From Rhodospirillales bacterium (GTDB lineage Bacteria > Pseudomonadota > Alphaproteobacteria > Rhodospirillales > Defluviicoccaceae): DNA of 46,322 nt. The stretch is from NCBI GenBank assembly GCA_016793875.1, contig JAEULG010000044.1, forward strand, positions 1-46,322, read 5' to 3'. Numbering within the stretch: position 1 is the first letter of the stretch; the number at the start of each line of letters is the position of its first letter. The translations under genes were made by a program, and so were the position numbers. Below are positions 1-8,668 of the stretch, one piece after another. A model generated the notes under the pieces. The model saw nothing but the letters and a program-made list of their open reading frames with translations, made no database searches and was not told the DNA's origin.

Positions 1-102
1 GAGGACGAGCGACCACAAGCCGCGCCGGTTGGCCTTGAAGGCGTCGATCCGCCGCCGCGTCAGCGGCGTGACGGCAAAGCCGAGGAACCGGTCAGCGCTC
101 AT
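1..102 (-). CDS. yejE: YejE-like ABC transporter permease, N-terminus only
   Basis: The first 34 codons of a minus-strand gene that runs off the left edge. The start codon is the ATG at 102 and the visible peptide is basic, with the stretch RRIDAFKANRRGLWSL just before the first expected membrane segment, which is how YejE permeases of the microcin C/oligopeptide ABC family begin. It follows yejA and yejB on the same strand, so the identity rests largely on gene order. It would form the inner-membrane channel together with YejB. The ATPase YejF would be expected further left, outside the window. The 169-bp gap to yejB is filled by a REP-like repeat. Confidence 0.8.
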   Translation of the reverse strand, partial: MSADRFLGFAVTPLTRRRIDAFKANRRGLWSLVL

Positions 103-128
103 GCTGCGCCCTCATCTTTCGACCGCAT

Positions 129-246
129 ACCCTCACCCTCCCGTCGCCTGCGGCGCCGGGCCCCTCCCTCTCCCGAGGTGGGAGAGGGCAAACAGCAACC
201 CTCTCCCTCCTCGGGAGAGGGTGCGAGCGCAGCGAGCGGGTGAGAG
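129..246. repeat. REP-like palindromic intergenic repeat, copy 1
   Basis: GC-rich element between yejB and yejE that starts ACCCTCACCCTCCCGTCG and ends GCAGCGAGCGGGTGAGAG. Inside it, CTCTCCC and GGGAGAG arms form two hairpins. A second copy in the same orientation lies at 1403-1522, an inverted shorter one at 7069-7136 and a partial one at 18821-18861. This looks like a dispersed extragenic palindromic family rather than a coding sequence. Confidence 0.8.
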
Positions 247-271
247 TCGGCGGGCATCACCGCCGCAGCCG

Positions 272-1375
272 TCATGCCTGCCGGGCCTCGAAGTCGATGC
301 GGGGATCGACGAGGGTGTACATCACGTCGCCCACCAGGTTGAGCACGAGGCCAACCAGCGAGAAAAACCACAAGGTGCCGAACATCAGCGGGTAGTCACG
401 CTGGAAGGCGGCCTCGAAGCCGAGCAGGCCGAGGCCGTCCAGCGAGAAGATGATCTCGATGAACACCGTACCGGTGAACAGGATGCCGATGAAGGCCGCC
501 GGAAAACCGGCGATGACGATCAGCATGGCGTTGCGAAACACGTGCCCCCACAGCACCCGGCGCTCGCTCAGCCCCTTGGCGCGGGCGGTCAGCACGTACT
601 GCTGGTTGATCTGGTCGAGGAACGAGTTCTTGGTCAGCATCGTCAGGGTGGCAAAGCCGCCGACCACCATCGCCGTGACCGGCAGCGCCAGGTGCCAGAA
701 GTAGTCGGCGATCCGCGCCGGCCACGACAGCGCCTCCCAGCCCTCGGAGACAAGGCCGCGCAGCGGAAACCACTGCACGTAGCTGCCGCCGGCGAACAGC
801 ACCAGCAGCAGCACCGCGAACAGGAACGCCGGCAGGGCGTTGCCGATGATCACCACCACCGAGGAGGCGACATCGAAGCGCGAGCCGTCGCGCACCGCCT
901 TGGCGATGCCGAGCGGGATCGAGATCAGGTAGGTGAGCAGGGTCGTCCACAGACCCAGCGAGATCGACACCGGCATCTTGTCAAGCACCAGATCGACCAC
1001 CCGCCGGTTGCGGAAGTAGCTCTCGCCGAAGTCAAAGGCGACGTAGTTCTTCAGCATCAGGAAGAACCGCTCGGGCAGGGGCCGGTCGAAGCCGAATTGC
1101 TTTTCCAACTGGGCAACGAATTCGGGGTCGAGGCCCTGGGCGCCGCGGTAGGTGCCGCGCGGCTCGCCGCCGCGTACGTTGCCACCGCCGACGATCTCGC
1201 CACCGCCGCCGCGGGTGACCCGCTCGGAGATGGCGGCGCCCTGCCCGGTCAGCTCGCCGATGATCTGCTCCACCGGCCCGCCCGGCGCCGTCTGGATGAT
1301 CAGGAAGTTGATCAGCATGATGGCGAACAGCGTCGGGATGATCAGCAGCAGCCGGCGCAGGATGTAGGCGGTCAT
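272..1375 (-). CDS. yejB: YejB-like microcin C/oligopeptide ABC transporter permease
   Basis: Inner-membrane permease of a peptide-type (family 5) ABC importer, 367 residues. The chosen ATG at 1375 gives the classic N-terminus [20 protein letters not shown]; longer frames upstream only read through the repeat. After the first membrane segment comes a Gly-rich periplasmic stretch (about 48-75) typical of YejB. Further membrane segments follow, then the transmembrane-domain signature around [20 protein letters not shown], which contacts the ATPase. The end reads [11 protein letters not shown]. It lies between yejA and yejE on the same strand, with REP-like repeats in both gaps, which could separate expression levels of the three genes. 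Known YejABEF substrates include microcin C and short peptides; the substrate here cannot be told. Confidence 0.92.
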   Translation of the reverse strand: MTAYILRRLLLIIPTLFAIMLINFLIIQTAPGGPVEQIIGELTGQGAAISERVTRGGGGEIVGGGNVRGGEPRGTYRGAQGLDPEFVAQLEKQFGFDRPLPERFFLMLKNYVAFDFGESYFRNRRVVDLVLDKMPVSISLGLWTTLLTYLISIPLGIAKAVRDGSRFDVASSVVVIIGNALPAFLFAVLLLVLFAGGSYVQWFPLRGLVSEGWEALSWPARIADYFWHLALPVTAMVVGGFATLTMLTKNSFLDQINQQYVLTARAKGLSERRVLWGHVFRNAMLIVIAGFPAAFIGILFTGTVFIEIIFSLDGLGLLGFEAAFQRDYPLMFGTLWFFSLVGLVLNLVGDVMYTLVDPRIDFEARQA

Positions 1376-1402
1376 CGGGCTGCCTCCGGCGATCCGGCTC
1401 TT

Positions 1403-1522
1403 ACCCTCGCCCTCCCGTCGCCTGCGGCGCCGGGCCCCTCCCTCTCCCGAGAGGGAGAGGGACAAGGGCTAAACCCTCTCCCCACTCGTGACAGGGTGCA
1501 AGCGCAGCGAGCGGGTGAGGGT
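1403..1522. repeat. REP-like palindromic intergenic repeat, copy 2
   Basis: Near-duplicate of the 129-246 element, same orientation, between yejA and yejB. It shares the run CCTGCGGCGCCGGGCCCCTC and the terminal GCAGCGAGCGGGTGAGGG. The internal CTCTCCCGAGAGGGAGAG forms a tight hairpin. Two near-identical copies in successive intercistronic gaps of one operon could act as transcript processing or stabilising sites, or result from local duplication. Confidence 0.8.
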
Positions 1523-1556
1523 AGCGCCACCGCGCCATAAGCCATCGCGATCATCC

Positions 1557-3449
1557 TCACGATCCGCCGCGGCCCATCGCCGCCGCCAGCCGCGCCGCTT
1601 TCTCCTGATCGAACCACCAGGTATCGATCTGCACGCCGCGGGCCGGTGAGACCTCGGGATAGGAGAACTTGTCCCAGTACAGCACCCGGTCGACGCTAGA
1701 GTACCACGCCGGGATCACATAGGAGCCCCATAGCAGCACCCGGTCGAGCGCCCGCGTCCGGGCGACAAGGCCCTCCCGGTCGGGCGCGGCGATGATGCCC
1801 TCGATCAGCTCGTCGACGACGGGATCGGAAACGCCGAGATAGTTGCTCGACCCTGGCGATCTCGCCGCGGCCGAGCTCCAGAAGTCGCGCTGTTCGTTGC
1901 CGGGCGAATCGGACTGCCCCCAGACCAGCATCGCCATGTCGAAATCGAAGCTGCGCAACCGGTTGACGTACTGCGACTGGTCGACGAGGCGGATGCGCGC
2001 CTCAATGCCGATGCGCTTTAGGTTGCGCACCAGCGGCAGCATGATCCGCTCGAAGGTGGGCGAGACGATGAGGATCTCGAAGCTCATTGGCTCGCCGGTC
2101 TGCTCGTTCACCAGCCGCATGTCGCGCACCACCCAGCCGGCCTGACGCAGCAGGTCAAGCGCCTTCAGCAGGTTGCCGCGCGGCCAGCCGGAGCCGTCGG
2201 TCACCGGCACCGGGTAGGCACTGGTGAACACCTCCTCCGGCACCCGCCCCCGGTACTTTTCGAGGACGGCGAGCTCCTCGCCTTCCGGTACTCCGCGCGA
2301 GGCCATCTCCGAGTTGTTGAAGTAGCTCTTCGCCCGCTGGTACTGACCGAAGAACAGCACGCGATTGGTCCATTCGAAGTCGAACGCCCAGCCCAGCGCC
2401 TCGCGCACGCGCCGGTCGGCGAAGATCGGGCGGCGGGTGTTGAAGGCGAAGGCTTGTAGCCCGGCAGGCCGTTCGTGCGAAAACTCGACCTTGCGCAGCC
2501 AGCCGCGGCGGACGGCGGGAACGTCGTAGTCGAGGGCCCAGGCCTTCGCCTGGTTCTCGACGCGGAAATCGAGAACCCCCGCCTTCAGCGCCTGGCGCAG
2601 CACGGTTTCGTCGCGAAAGTACTCAATGCGCTTGGTCGCAAAGTTGTTCTCGCCGACGTTGACTGGCAGGTCGCGCCCCCAGTAGTCGGCGACCCGCTCC
2701 AGCACGACGTAGCGGCCAGCCTCGAACGATGCGACACGGTAGGGACCGGAGGCGAGCGGCGGCTCCAGCGTCGTGCGCTCGAAGTCGCGGCCTTCCCACC
2801 AGTGCTTGGGCAGGATCGGCATGTCGCCGACGATCAGCGGCAGCTCGCGGTTGCCAGCCTCCTTGAAGACGAAGCGCACCCGCCGCTCGTCCAGCTTTTC
2901 GGCTCGGTCGATCGAGCCGAAGTAGAAGCGGTAGAAGGGCTCACCCTTGGTCTTCAGCGTCTCCAGCGAGAAGATGACGTCATCCACGGTGATCGGCTGG
3001 CCGTCGTGCCACCGTGCCTCCTTGCGCAGGGTGAAGGTGACCCAGGAGCGGTCTTCCGGCCACTCGATCCACTCGGCGATCAGCCCGTATTTGGTGAACG
3101 GCTCGTCGGCGGACGCGGTGAGCAGCGTCTCGGCGGCAACGCCGGCGGCGGGATTGCCCTTGATGATATAGGGGTTGAACGAATCGAAGGTGCCGACCGC
3201 CCCCATCCGCAGCGTTCCGCCGGTCGGCGCGTGCGGATTGACGTAGTCGAAGTGCGGGAAGTCGGGCCCGTACTTCGGCTCGCCGTACATGGCGATGGCG
3301 TGGCCGGCGTGGATCTTCTCCCCGGCACCCGGCTCGGCAGCGATGACATCAGCCGCTGTCCACAGGCAGAGCAGCCACAGCGCGGCCAAGCCGGCGATCG
3401 CCGGCAGCACCCGCCGGGCGGTGGCGGCGGCAGCCCGCCGCCCGATCAT
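1557..3449 (-). CDS. yejA: YejA-like periplasmic substrate-binding protein (family 5)
   Basis: Periplasmic receptor that captures the substrate for the YejB/YejE importer, 630 residues, a usual YejA length. The ATG at 3449 opens a signal peptide: basic MIGRRAAAATARR, a hydrophobic core around residues 14-37, and likely cleavage near VIAAEPG. The mature part has the family 5 pattern: HAIAMYGEPKYGPDFPHF, then a middle with RKEARWHDGQPITVDDVIFS, characteristic of peptide/nickel binding proteins. The start overlaps the stop of the upstream hisN-like gene by 4 bases (ATGA), indicating translational coupling. The substrate may be peptides, microcin C-like compounds or something else; sequence alone does not decide it. 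Confidence 0.92.
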   Translation of the reverse strand: MIGRRAAAATARRVLPAIAGLAALWLLCLWTAADVIAAEPGAGEKIHAGHAIAMYGEPKYGPDFPHFDYVNPHAPTGGTLRMGAVGTFDSFNPYIIKGNPAAGVAAETLLTASADEPFTKYGLIAEWIEWPEDRSWVTFTLRKEARWHDGQPITVDDVIFSLETLKTKGEPFYRFYFGSIDRAEKLDERRVRFVFKEAGNRELPLIVGDMPILPKHWWEGRDFERTTLEPPLASGPYRVASFEAGRYVVLERVADYWGRDLPVNVGENNFATKRIEYFRDETVLRQALKAGVLDFRVENQAKAWALDYDVPAVRRGWLRKVEFSHERPAGLQAFAFNTRRPIFADRRVREALGWAFDFEWTNRVLFFGQYQRAKSYFNNSEMASRGVPEGEELAVLEKYRGRVPEEVFTSAYPVPVTDGSGWPRGNLLKALDLLRQAGWVVRDMRLVNEQTGEPMSFEILIVSPTFERIMLPLVRNLKRIGIEARIRLVDQSQYVNRLRSFDFDMAMLVWGQSDSPGNEQRDFWSSAAARSPGSSNYLGVSDPVVDELIEGIIAAPDREGLVARTRALDRVLLWGSYVIPAWYSSVDRVLYWDKFSYPEVSPARGVQIDTWWFDQEKAARLAAAMGRGGS

Positions 3450-4222
3450 GCTCCGGCGAGCACGTTGCGGGCCACAGCGTGCAGCATTGCATCGCCGGCG
3501 GCCAGCGCCCGGCCATCGGAGGCGAGGCCGAGGGGAGCGCCCTGCCAGTCGGTGATGATGCCGCCGGCGCCTTCGATCACCGGCACCAGCGCGCAGTAGT
3601 CGTAGGGCTGCAGCGATCCTTCGCAAACGAGATCGACCCGCCCGGACGCCAGCAGTCCGTAGGCGTAAAGATCGGCCCCCCACACCGCTGCATAGCACGA
3701 GCTGCGCAGCCGCTCGAAGGCAACTGCATCGCTGGCGCCGAACATCTGCGGCGAGGTGGCATAGAGCCAGGCGTGGCCGAGATCATCGCAGGCGCGCACC
3801 CGCACCTGCCGGCCACCGAACAGGGTGGGCCGGCCTTCCACTCCCACCCAGCGCTCGTTCAGCGCCGGCATGTCGATGACGCCGATGATGGGCCGGCCAT
3901 CGCGCAGCAGGGCAATGAGGGTACCGAACAGCGGCTTGCCGGTAACAAACGACTTGGTGCCGTCGATCGGATCGAGCACCCAGACGTAACTGGCGTCGAG
4001 ATGCTCGGCGCCGTGCTCCTCGCCGAGGATGCCGTGCGCCGGGAACGCCGCGCCGATCATCTGCCGCATGACCGTCTCCGCCTCGCGATCGGCGACGGTC
4101 ACCGGGCTGGTGTCGGCCTTCACGTCGTAGGCCACACCGGCGCGGAAGTGCGCCAGCGTGATCGGCCGCGCCGCATCGGCGAGACGTTCGGCCAGCTCGG
4201 CGAAGGCCGCAACCTCTGTCAT
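3446..4222 (-). CDS. hisN: HisN-like histidinol-phosphatase / inositol monophosphatase family
   Basis: Mg-dependent phosphatase of the inositol monophosphatase superfamily, 258 residues. Metal-binding motifs are plain: GEEHG at about 67-71, DPIDGTKSF at 84-92, and the C-terminal GSLQPYDYCALVPVIEGAGG, where Asp coordinates the third metal. In alphaproteobacteria this subgroup usually is HisN, removing phosphate from L-histidinol phosphate in histidine synthesis. Inositol-1-phosphatase or another sugar phosphatase activity cannot be excluded, as no other his gene is here. It overlaps the upstream cytochrome gene and the downstream yejA by 4 bases each, so all three are probably co-translated although their functions look unrelated. 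Confidence 0.87.
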   Translation of the reverse strand: MTEVAAFAELAERLADAARPITLAHFRAGVAYDVKADTSPVTVADREAETVMRQMIGAAFPAHGILGEEHGAEHLDASYVWVLDPIDGTKSFVTGKPLFGTLIALLRDGRPIIGVIDMPALNERWVGVEGRPTLFGGRQVRVRACDDLGHAWLYATSPQMFGASDAVAFERLRSSCYAAVWGADLYAYGLLASGRVDLVCEGSLQPYDYCALVPVIEGAGGIITDWQGAPLGLASDGRALAAGDAMLHAVARNVLAGA

Positions 4223-5193
4223 GGCAGCGGCGGCGGCGAATCGTTGCGGGTCCGAAGGTAGGCAATGACGTTGGCCCGGTCCTCCGGCTTGCTGAGGCCG
4301 GGGAAGGTCATCTTGGTGCCCGGCGCGAACGCCTTCGGCGAGGTGAGATAGACGTCCAGCTCGTCATAGCTCCACTTCTCGCTGTTATGGGCGGACAGCG
4401 CCGCGGAATAGGGGAAGGCTTCGTGATGGGCGATCGGCGCGCCGACGACGTTCCACAGGTTGGGGCCCACCTGATTGGCACCGCCCTTCTCGGCGTTGTG
4501 ACACGCCTTGCACTTGCCGAACACCTTTTCGCCGGCGGCAGGATCGGCCTTCGCCAACAGCGTCTTGAAGTCGGCCGGCGCTGCCGCCGGTGCGGCTGCC
4601 GGGGCAGCGGCCGGCGCTGCTGCGGCCGGTGCTGCCGCCGCAACTGGTGCCGCCTTCGGCGCTGGTGCCGGCAGCGTCGGCGGATTGACGGTGTTCGCCC
4701 GCAGGAAGGCGATGACGTTGGCGCGATCCTCGGGATCCTTCAGCCCGGGGAAGCTCATCTTGGTGCCGGCGATGTAGTCCTTGGGACTGGTCAGGAAGGT
4801 ATTCAGATTCTCGTAGCTCCAGGTCTCGCCGTGACGCCCGGCCAGACCGTCCGAATATGCGAACCCCTGCATGTGCGCCTTGGGGCCGCCGACGACGTTG
4901 TAGAGGTTGGGCCCGACGCCGTTCTTGCCGCCCTGCTCGATGGTATGGCAAGCCTTGCACTTGCCAAACGTCTTCTCCCCTTTCTCCGGCGACGCCGCGG
5001 CGAGCAGCGTTCCGAGATCGGTTTCGACCGGGGCTGCTGCCGCCGCCGTTTCATGCTCGGCACTGGCGACATGCATGGCGGATTCGTGCTCTCGCACATG
5101 CACCAACGTTCCCCCCAGAAAATGCGCGCCGTAAATCAGCCACGCGCAAATCAGCGCCGAGGCGCCGAGTTTTTCGAGTAGCGAGAAATGCAT
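4219..5193 (-). CDS. Membrane-anchored cytochrome c with two tandem class I heme domains
   Basis: Electron-transfer protein of 324 residues. The chosen ATG at 5193 follows a good AAGGA ribosome site; an N-terminal hydrophobic segment (about 10-30) probably remains as a membrane anchor, as in CycM/cytochrome c552. Two homologous domains follow, each with CxxCH (C79-C82-H83 and C228-C231-H232), a GxNLxNVVG stretch, and a Met axial ligand in TKMxFPGL (M146 and M295). They are joined by a Pro/Ala linker at about 172-208. Single-domain CycM proteins are about 180 residues, so this is an internal duplication. It heads the minus-strand chain with hisN-like and yej genes. Likely partners are the bc1 complex and oxidases, by family analogy only. 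Confidence 0.92.
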   Translation of the reverse strand: MHFSLLEKLGASALICAWLIYGAHFLGGTLVHVREHESAMHVASAEHETAAAAAPVETDLGTLLAAASPEKGEKTFGKCKACHTIEQGGKNGVGPNLYNVVGGPKAHMQGFAYSDGLAGRHGETWSYENLNTFLTSPKDYIAGTKMSFPGLKDPEDRANVIAFLRANTVNPPTLPAPAPKAAPVAAAAPAAAAPAAAPAAAPAAAPADFKTLLAKADPAAGEKVFGKCKACHNAEKGGANQVGPNLWNVVGAPIAHHEAFPYSAALSAHNSEKWSYDELDVYLTSPKAFAPGTKMTFPGLSKPEDRANVIAYLRTRNDSPPPLP

Positions 5194-5330
5194 TTTTTGT
5201 TCCTTCCGGTGCCCCGGGTTCGATCCTCCGGCGGGGCACAATAGTCCCAAGGCGCGCGGGGCTTCAATGGCCTGACGTGGCGAATCCGCCGCACCGCGGC
5301 GATGTTTTGCACCCTGCCGGTCCCGCTATT

Positions 5331-5348
5331 TTGCATATGCGAATGCAA
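5331..5348. promoter_or_regulatory. Inverted repeat in the divergent cytochrome c / kdsB region
   Basis: TTGCAT and ATGCAA form perfect 6-base arms separated by 6 bases, in an AT-richer patch between the divergent cytochrome gene (start 5193) and kdsB (start 5430). It could be an operator or part of a promoter. No protein can be assigned. Confidence 0.25.
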
Positions 5349-5429
5349 TGCCGTTCCTTTGACCGCTGGCCGCCCCGGGCGCGGACCGACAGTGGCGCGG
5401 TCGCCGCTTCCATGCTATCTGCCGCCGCC

Positions 5430-6185
5430 ATGAGCTCCCCTTCCGGCAATCCCATCGTTCTCGTTCCCGCCCGCATGGCCTCCACCCGCCTGCCGGGCAA
5501 GCCGCTGGCGGATATCTGCGGCGTTCCGATGATCGTACAGGTCTGGCGGCGGGCCATGGAGGCGGACGTCGGCCCGGTCGTCGTCGCCGCCGCCGAGCCC
5601 GAGATCGTCGCTGCGGTGGAGGACGCCGGCGGCCGCGCCGTGCTCACCCGCCCCGGCCACCCGTCCGGGTCCGACCGGATCTTCGAGGCGCTGGGCGCCC
5701 TCGACCCGCGCGGCCGCCACGATATCGTCGTCAACCTGCAGGGCGACCTGCCGACGCTCGATCCGGCGCTGGTGCGCGGTGCCCTCGCCCCCCTTGGCGA
5801 TTCGGCCTGCGACATCGCAACGCTGGTGGCACCGATCAGCGAGGCCGCCGAGCGCGACGACCCGAACGTCGTCAAGGTGGCGCTGTCGCTGGAAGAAGGC
5901 CGCACCATCGGCCGCGCCCTCTACTTCAGCCGCACACCGGTGCCGTGGGGCGTTGGTGGCCACTGGCACCACATCGGCCTTTACGCCTACCGTCGCGCCG
6001 CCCTCGACCGCTTCGTGGCGCTGCCGCCGGGCGTGCTCGAACAGCGCGAGCGCCTGGAGCAGCTGCGGGCGCTGGAGAATGGCATGCGCATCGATGCGGC
6101 GGTTGTCGCCACCGTGCCGCTCGGCGTCGATACGCCAGGCGATCTGGAGCGGGCGCGCAGCCTGCTGGCTGCGGCGGAGCGATGA
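5430..6185 (+). CDS. kdsB: 3-deoxy-manno-octulosonate cytidylyltransferase
   Basis: Activates Kdo with CTP to give CMP-Kdo for lipopolysaccharide core synthesis; cytoplasmic, 251 residues, the normal KdsB length. Family landmarks in order: nucleotide-binding [18 protein letters not shown] near the N-terminus, [19 protein letters not shown], and the substrate-binding region [10 protein letters not shown]. The ATG at 5430 was chosen because homology starts immediately after it; an in-frame ATG lies at 5412. The TGA stop overlaps the pheA start (ATGA), so the two are translationally coupled. Presence of KdsB shows a Gram-negative organism with a Kdo-containing outer membrane. Confidence 0.95.
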   Translation: MSSPSGNPIVLVPARMASTRLPGKPLADICGVPMIVQVWRRAMEADVGPVVVAAAEPEIVAAVEDAGGRAVLTRPGHPSGSDRIFEALGALDPRGRHDIVVNLQGDLPTLDPALVRGALAPLGDSACDIATLVAPISEAAERDDPNVVKVALSLEEGRTIGRALYFSRTPVPWGVGGHWHHIGLYAYRRAALDRFVALPPGVLEQRERLEQLRALENGMRIDAAVVATVPLGVDTPGDLERARSLLAAAER

Positions 6186-7060
6186 GCCCGCAGCTGGCGG
6201 CCGACCCGCGGCACACCATCGCCTTCCAGGGGGCCCTGGGAGCGTACTCAGACCTCGCCTGCCGCACCGCCCGGCCGGAACTGGCCACCCTCCCCTGCGC
6301 CTCGTTCGAAGATGCGTTCGCCGCTGTACGCGACGGGCTCGCCGGCCTGGCGATGATTCCCATCGAGAACTCGGTGGCCGGCCGTGTCGCCGACATCCAC
6401 CATCTGCTGCCGGGATCGGCGCTCGCCATCATCGGCGAGCACTACCAGCGGGTGAACCATCACCTGCTCGGCCTGCCGGGGGCCCGCATTGGCCAGCTCA
6501 AGCGGGTGCACAGCCATATCCACGCGCTGAACCAGTGCCGCCAGCTGATCCGCGAGCTGGCCCTGGAGGCGGTGGTGCGGCTGGATACGGCCGGCGCCGC
6601 CGCCGAGATCGCCGCCGCCGGCGACCCGGCCGATGCGGTGATCGCATCCGAGCTCGCCGGCGACATCTACGGGCTGGTCTCGCTGCGCGCCAACATCGAG
6701 GACGCCGCCCACAACACCACCCGCTTCCTGATCATGGCCAAGGAGCCGCTGCACCCGCACCCGAAGGGCGCACCGTGCATGACCAGCCTGATCTTCCGGG
6801 TGCGCAACGTCCCGGCGGCGCTGTACAAGGCGCTGGGCGGCTTTGCCACCAACGGCGTCAACATCACCAAGCTGGAGAGCTACCTCGTCGGCGGCCGCTT
6901 CAATGCAGCGCAGTTCTACGCCGAGGTGGAGGGCCACCCGGAGAACCGTGGCCTGCGCCTGGCGCTGGAGGAGCTAAATTTCTTCACTCGCGAGGTCCGC
7001 ATCCTCGGCGTCTATCCCCAGCACCCCTACCGCTGGGAAACCGCCAACGACGACGACTGA
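6182..7060 (+). CDS. pheA: Prephenate dehydratase with C-terminal ACT domain
   Basis: Converts prephenate to phenylpyruvate in phenylalanine synthesis; 292 residues, a monofunctional enzyme without the chorismate mutase domain found in enterics. The catalytic domain starts at [14 protein letters not shown], carries [11 protein letters not shown], and has the catalytic HNTTRF at about 178-183. An ACT domain (about 200-280) begins at [20 protein letters not shown] and would sense phenylalanine; its effector motif reads LESYL instead of the usual ESRP. It shares 4 bases with kdsB and ends just before a REP-like repeat whose hairpins may terminate the transcript. Confidence 0.95.
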   Translation: MSPQLAADPRHTIAFQGALGAYSDLACRTARPELATLPCASFEDAFAAVRDGLAGLAMIPIENSVAGRVADIHHLLPGSALAIIGEHYQRVNHHLLGLPGARIGQLKRVHSHIHALNQCRQLIRELALEAVVRLDTAGAAAEIAAAGDPADAVIASELAGDIYGLVSLRANIEDAAHNTTRFLIMAKEPLHPHPKGAPCMTSLIFRVRNVPAALYKALGGFATNGVNITKLESYLVGGRFNAAQFYAEVEGHPENRGLRLALEELNFFTREVRILGVYPQHPYRWETANDDD

Positions 7061-7068
7061 CCCGGTCG

Positions 7069-7136
7069 TCCCTCCCTGTCGGCAGAGGGAGGGGCCCGTC
7101 GCGACAGCGACGGGAGGGTGAGCGGACGCACCCTCT
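7069..7136. repeat. REP-like repeat, copy 3 (inverted)
   Basis: Immediately after pheA. Its reverse complement resembles the yej-operon repeats, with CTCACCCTCCCGTCGC and GGGCCCCTCCCTCT. Two hairpins are visible: CCTCCCT/AGGGAGG and CCCGTCGC/GCGACGGG. It may serve as a transcript end for kdsB-pheA. Confidence 0.65.
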
Positions 7137-7648
7137 AATGCCCGCGCACGCACGATGTACGGTTCCGCCACCCTCACCCGATCGCCTTCGCCCGCGAAGC
7201 GGTGGGAGGACGAAGGCGACCCGATGTTTTCGATTCCGCCTGCTGCAGATTCAACCGGCCCGCTGCCGCTGCCATCCAGCCAGCGGACGGCGAGCAGGGC
7301 GACGAGAAAGAGTTCCAGGGCGATCAGACAGCGAATCACGAATCCCATCCGGCTGAGAGGTCCAGCGACGCCGGTCGCGCAACCGGCGCAGGGCAAGCAG
7401 CAGGCGAGCCGCGCGGCGGCGTCACGCAACAGCCACCAACCAGCTGCAGACCCAGCGATAGCCGGATAATCTGGCGATCCTACGGCTGTGTTTACCCTGT
7501 TAGGGTGATTTCCACGGCCGCCACGTCCCTCCGACTCGCCGGAATGGTGCAGGCGAGCGACCAGCGGATCGGCAACTTATGTCCCCGTTTGGGGTTATTA
7601 TCCTGTTCTTTTACGGCTTCGCGAACCCTGCGCCGCAGCCTGCCGCTC
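7137..7648. other. Gene-poor stretch after the pheA repeat
   Basis: No convincing gene. It contains a 9-base inverted repeat (TCGCCTTCG at 7182-7190 and CGAAGGCGA at 7211-7219), a small palindrome ACCCTGTTAGGGT near 7494-7506, and a CCCC-GTTT-GGGG hairpin at 7583-7594. Base composition is lower in GC than the surroundings from about 7470 to 7620. An open minus-strand frame here runs into the antisense of pheA and through the repeat, and is not trusted. Confidence 0.5.
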
Positions 7649-7951
7649 CTAGTCGTGGAACTGACCTTCCTGGCAATGCTGCAACTCATGGTGCAGCACC
7701 TGCCAGCCCGCCAGATCGTCGGCGCCGCGCGGACTGCGCGTCCAGATCACGCAGGTGCGGAACTCCCTATCCCAGGCCGCCATCCCCTGGCAGTTGGGGC
7801 GCAGGCCGTGCTCGTGGCACAGGCGGCTCATCTCGCGATCGCTAACGATGTTCCATGTCAGCGATCGCGGCTCGATGGGCATCGCCGCGGCCGTCGCCGC
7901 CGACGCTGTGACTGCCGCCGCTGCGATCACTGCCAGGATCGTCGTACGCAT
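7649..7951 (-). CDS. Small secreted HExxH-motif protein, function unknown
   Basis: A 100-residue protein with a clear signal peptide: MRTTILAVIAAAAVTASAAT, with probable cleavage after AAA or AAAM. The mature part carries two separated Cys residues, a CVIW stretch, and ends with VLHHELQHCQEGQFHD, which contains HELQH, a zinc-metallopeptidase type HExxH motif at about residues 88-92, followed by a further Cys and His. The ATG at 7951 follows a GGAGGG ribosome site, and the AT-rich region beyond it holds promoter-like TTGTGT and TATATA spaced 16 bases. It is far too small for a standard metallopeptidase, so it may be a zinc-binding protein or a minimal peptidase. Confidence 0.65.
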   Translation of the reverse strand: MRTTILAVIAAAAVTASAATAAAMPIEPRSLTWNIVSDREMSRLCHEHGLRPNCQGMAAWDREFRTCVIWTRSPRGADDLAGWQVLHHELQHCQEGQFHD

Positions 7952-8176
7952 TGCCGCCTATCCCTCCAGAGCCATATCATTCCGTGTTCTTCTCACTCTA
8001 TATACCCTTAATAGGGGCACACACAAGTTGTTTCTCGCATAGAGGGCATCTGTTGGCCTATAACACACCTATAGATTGTTTGCATCCCCGCTGCGGCGCG
8101 AAGCGTCTTTGCGGTTGACCTCCATTGCGGCACTGGCATGGTGGGCTGGCGCACAAAACGGACGAGGAGACAGCGA

Positions 8177-8659
8177 GTGGACGACCTGACCATCGCCCGC
8201 GCCCTGCACGTCGTCGGCGTGGTGATGTGGATCGGTGGCGTCGCGCTGGTGACGACGGTCCTGCTGCCGGCGGTCCGGCGGCTACGGGCGCCAACGGAGC
8301 GCTATGCGCTGTTCGAGGCGATCGAGGGGCGCTTCGCCCGCCAGGCGCGCGTCTCGACCCTGCTCGTCGGCGCCACCGGACTCTACCTGGTATGGACGCA
8401 GGACCTGTGGGACCGATTTCTCGACGTGTCTTTCTGGTGGATGCACGCGATGGTCGCGGTATGGCTGCTGTTTACCGCCATGCTGTTCGTGCTCGAGCCG
8501 CTCTGGCTGCACCGCTGGTTCACTGCCGCGGCGCGGGCACAGCCGCAGCAGACCTTCCGGCTGATCGTGGTACTGCACTGGCTGCTGCTGACTGCCGGCC
8601 TCGTCACCGTTTTCGGCGCGGTCGCCGGCAGTCACGGCGCCAGCTTCTGGCGCGGCTGA
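8177..8659 (+). CDS. CopD-like four-helix integral membrane protein
   Basis: A 160-residue inner-membrane protein with about four hydrophobic helices. The first reads ARALHVVGVVMWIGGVAL, where a His in an early helix followed by WIGG resembles CopD/DUF2269-type membrane proteins that may bind heme or copper. A further conserved-looking segment is FWWMHAMVAVWLLFTAML, and another His sits in the last helix (VVLHWLLL). I chose the GTG at 8177 because a GAGGAGA ribosome site precedes it; an ATG at 8138 would add 13 basic residues with no clear signal. It stands alone, convergent with the next gene. Family placement is moderate, function unproven. Confidence 0.75.
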   Translation: MDDLTIARALHVVGVVMWIGGVALVTTVLLPAVRRLRAPTERYALFEAIEGRFARQARVSTLLVGATGLYLVWTQDLWDRFLDVSFWWMHAMVAVWLLFTAMLFVLEPLWLHRWFTAAARAQPQQTFRLIVVLHWLLLTAGLVTVFGAVAGSHGASFWRG

Positions 8660-8668
8660 GCCGCGGGC

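Noticed and set aside
29..1540. Long plus-strand frame of 503 codons over the yejB region.
   Set aside because: It is antisense to YejB, which has clear homology; composition (Gln, Arg, His, Ala runs) is typical of a shadow frame in GC-rich DNA.
6974..7348. Minus-strand frame with a hydrophobic N-terminus (MGFVIRCLIALELFLVALLA).
   Set aside because: It runs through the REP-like repeat and ends antisense to pheA, with low-complexity content and no ribosome site; only the first 25 residues look protein-like.
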